NCBI GenBank assembly: GCA_026706385.1 | Contig: JAPOYV010000023.1 | Coordinates: forward strand, 1-54,650 | Length of the DNA: 54,650 nt | DNA from: Gammaproteobacteria bacterium | GTDB taxonomy: Bacteria; Pseudomonadota; Gammaproteobacteria; Pseudomonadales; Azotimanducaceae | Reading direction: 5' to 3' | In this document: piece after piece, positions 53,064-54,650 of the stretch | Position numbering within the stretch: the first letter of the stretch is position 1 | Layout: each line of letters opens with the position of its first letter | The notes under the pieces: generated by a model | What the model was told of the DNA's origin: nothing | Database searches by the model: none | The model's input: the letters and a program-made list of their open reading frames with translations, nothing else | Position numbers and translations under genes: made by a program

Positions 53064-54650
53064 CGGATGTCGTAACCGGCGACAGGCCCTGGTCCAAGCT
53101 GCGCGAACGCGAGGCCGGACTGGACCGGCGCGCGAGCCTCATCGACACGCACACCGACTTGAGCTTCGGCGAGACGCTGGAGGTTGCGGCGCGGGGCATG
53201 TTCCTCGCCCGTCACTTCCTCGGCCGTTTCCTCCTCAAGCTCACACTGATGTTCTTCGCCATTGCCGTGCCGGTGGTGATGCTCCCCTGGCCGATCAAGA
53301 TCATCATCGACCATGTGGTGCTGGGCACGCCTATCGAGGAGGCGACCGGCTATCCGCCCATCTGGCGCCCGTTCCTCGACGCGCTCGCGGGATCCGGACC
53401 GCTCGAAGTGCTCGTCGCGGTCATGGCCGTTCTCGCGGTGTTCGTCCTCTTGATCGGCGGCTACGCCCAGGGCGACAACGCCCGGGACGAGACGGAGGGG
53501 AACCTGGCGGAGGGCCACGACACCGCCACCAAGGTCGAGAACAGCCTGCACGGCGCGCACAGCTACGTCGGGGGGATCTACGGCTACATCGACTTCATGA
53601 TCAACACGCGCCTCACCCAATCGGTCAACCACTACTTCCGCGCCCGGCTGTTCGAGCGGATCAAGGCCTTGCCGATGACGACCCTGGAGGAGCAGCGCAT
53701 CGGCGACAGCGTCTACCGCGTCATGTACGACGCGCCGGCCATCAACCAGGGTTTCTACGGCACGTGGTACGCCATCGTGATGGCGATGGCGGTCATGTTC
53801 ATGGCCATAGGCACTTTCATGAGCGCCTACCCCGAATCGCCGGGCTTCATCCTGCTCCTCGCCTGCGTGTTCCCGTGCATCTTTGTCCTGTCCGTGGGCT
53901 TCTCGCGCATGGCGCGACGTCGCGCCCAGTCGTCCCGAGCGGCGGGCGCCATCACCACGAGCACCATCGAGGAGGGCATGGACAACATCCTCGCGGTGCA
54001 GAGCCTGGGCGGCAACCTCAAGGAGAAGCAGCGCTTCGACGACGATAGCGACGAGTCATTCAAGCGCTACCGCGGCTATGTCTGGGTGGGCATCACGGTG
54101 GGCCAGCTCGTCGAAATCGGCTACTACCTCATCGTCATGGGCTCCGTCGTGTACGCCTCCACGCAGGTCATCAACGGTGTGATGTCACCGGGCGACTACG
54201 GGGCACTGCTGTTCTACTTCAAGTGGATCCGGGGGCCTGCGCGAAGCATGGGCTTGACGTGGGTGCATCTGCAGTACCACGCGGCGGGCATGCGACGCGT
54301 CTTCGCCATAATCGACATGCCCGGCGAGGAGGATCTGGGCAGCCGAGCGCTGCCCCGAATCGAGCGCGGCGTCGAGTTCCGCGACGTGGGCTTCGTCTAT
54401 CCCGACGGCCGCCGGGCGCTTGCCGAAGTCAACCTCGATGCGTCCATCGGCCAGATCCTCGCCATCGCGGGTCCAACCGGGGCGGGCAAGACCACACTCG
54501 CGAGCCTCATCCCGCGCTACCGCATCGCCACGGAAGGCGAGGTGCTCATCGACGGCATCAACGCCACCGACGCGACGCTCGAGAGCCTGCGCGGCCAGGT
54601 GACCTACGTGTTCCAGGAGACGCAGCTGTTCTCGGACTCCATCGCCGACA
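53060..54650 (+). CDS. Second ABC exporter subunit, cut by the window end
   Basis: The GTG start at 53060 overlaps the previous stop. At least 530 residues are present: a hydrophilic stretch (KLREREAGLDRRASLIDTHTDL), LMFFAIAVPVVMLPWPIKIIIDHVVLG as the first membrane segment, an acidic insertion (QGDNARDETEGNLAEGHD), NHYFRARLFERIKALPMTTLEEQRIGDSVYRVMYD, later membrane segments, then the ATPase domain with GPTGAGKTT (Walker A). The signature and Walker B lie beyond the window. It should pair with the first subunit as a heterodimer. Confidence 0.85.
   Translation, partial: MTDVVTGDRPWSKLREREAGLDRRASLIDTHTDLSFGETLEVAARGMFLARHFLGRFLLKLTLMFFAIAVPVVMLPWPIKIIIDHVVLGTPIEEATGYPPIWRPFLDALAGSGPLEVLVAVMAVLAVFVLLIGGYAQGDNARDETEGNLAEGHDTATKVENSLHGAHSYVGGIYGYIDFMINTRLTQSVNHYFRARLFERIKALPMTTLEEQRIGDSVYRVMYDAPAINQGFYGTWYAIVMAMAVMFMAIGTFMSAYPESPGFILLLACVFPCIFVLSVGFSRMARRRAQSSRAAGAITTSTIEEGMDNILAVQSLGGNLKEKQRFDDDSDESFKRYRGYVWVGITVGQLVEIGYYLIVMGSVVYASTQVINGVMSPGDYGALLFYFKWIRGPARSMGLTWVHLQYHAAGMRRVFAIIDMPGEEDLGSRALPRIERGVEFRDVGFVYPDGRRALAEVNLDASIGQILAIAGPTGAGKTTLASLIPRYRIATEGEVLIDGINATDATLESLRGQVTYVFQETQLFSDSIAD

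Noticed and set aside
1-54650. CRISPR array or insertion-sequence ends
   Set aside because: I saw no regularly spaced repeats and no transposase gene with flanking inverted repeats.

Overview
The window comes from a GC-rich, Gram-negative bacterium, most likely a gammaproteobacterium. The lineage is inferred from the mix of families: a TonB-dependent outer-membrane receptor, a pbpC plus alpha-2-macroglobulin pair, a hexameric-type citrate synthase, a YdjM-type membrane protein, lipoproteins with clear lipoboxes, and several phytanoyl-CoA-dioxygenase-like, LLM-oxidoreductase and EthD proteins of the kind common in marine and symbiont genomes. Genes are packed tightly, 4-base ATGA/GTGA start-stop overlaps are frequent, and no gene-free stretch exceeds about 300 bases.

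Layout. 1-4360 looks like the edge of an acquired segment: a frameshifted tyrosine recombinase, a cysteine-rich orphan protein, an exported amidohydrolase and a short-chain dehydrogenase, ending at a tRNA-Ser(UGA) whose 3' end faces this segment. 4442-7727 (minus) is a three-gene nucleotide-sugar operon: a UDP-sugar dehydrogenase, a UDP-glucuronate-type epimerase and galE. Divergent from it are a TonB-dependent receptor and a SNF2 helicase with a C-terminal SWIM zinc finger. 12995-24353 (minus) holds a VOC protein, pbpC, a very large alpha-2-macroglobulin gene broken by one frameshift, a DUF3667 zinc-ribbon membrane protein and gltA.

24514-29835 holds a TlpA-like lipoprotein, a D-aminoacylase-type amidohydrolase, a VapBC-type toxin-antitoxin pair and an AAA/DUF4143 ATPase that may be read from a leaderless mRNA. 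29895-32595 is a compact four-gene operon (EthD, zinc-ribbon, hydroxypyruvate-isomerase-like, phytanoyl-CoA dioxygenase). 32633-36651 (minus) is a five-gene operon in which every junction is a 4-base overlap: ABC ATPase, exported protein, ABC permease, histidine kinase, response regulator. 36831-39682 carries two coupled glycosyltransferases.

39695-48297 is a set of small metabolic units: a dioxygenase with an arylsulfotransferase-like protein, a YdjM-like membrane protein, an LLM oxidoreductase, an alpha/beta hydrolase with a DUF1330 protein, a cupin, an aldehyde dehydrogenase and an uncharacterised protein. The window closes with an acetolactate-synthase-like enzyme and a heterodimeric ABC exporter whose second subunit runs off the end. 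I see no rRNA, no CRISPR array and no intact insertion sequence. No system stands out as wholly new. The best leads are the coupled ABC/two-component operon with its upstream inverted repeat, the palindrome over the ATPase promoter, the dioxygenase operons, and a TonB receptor with a long hydrophobic insertion.
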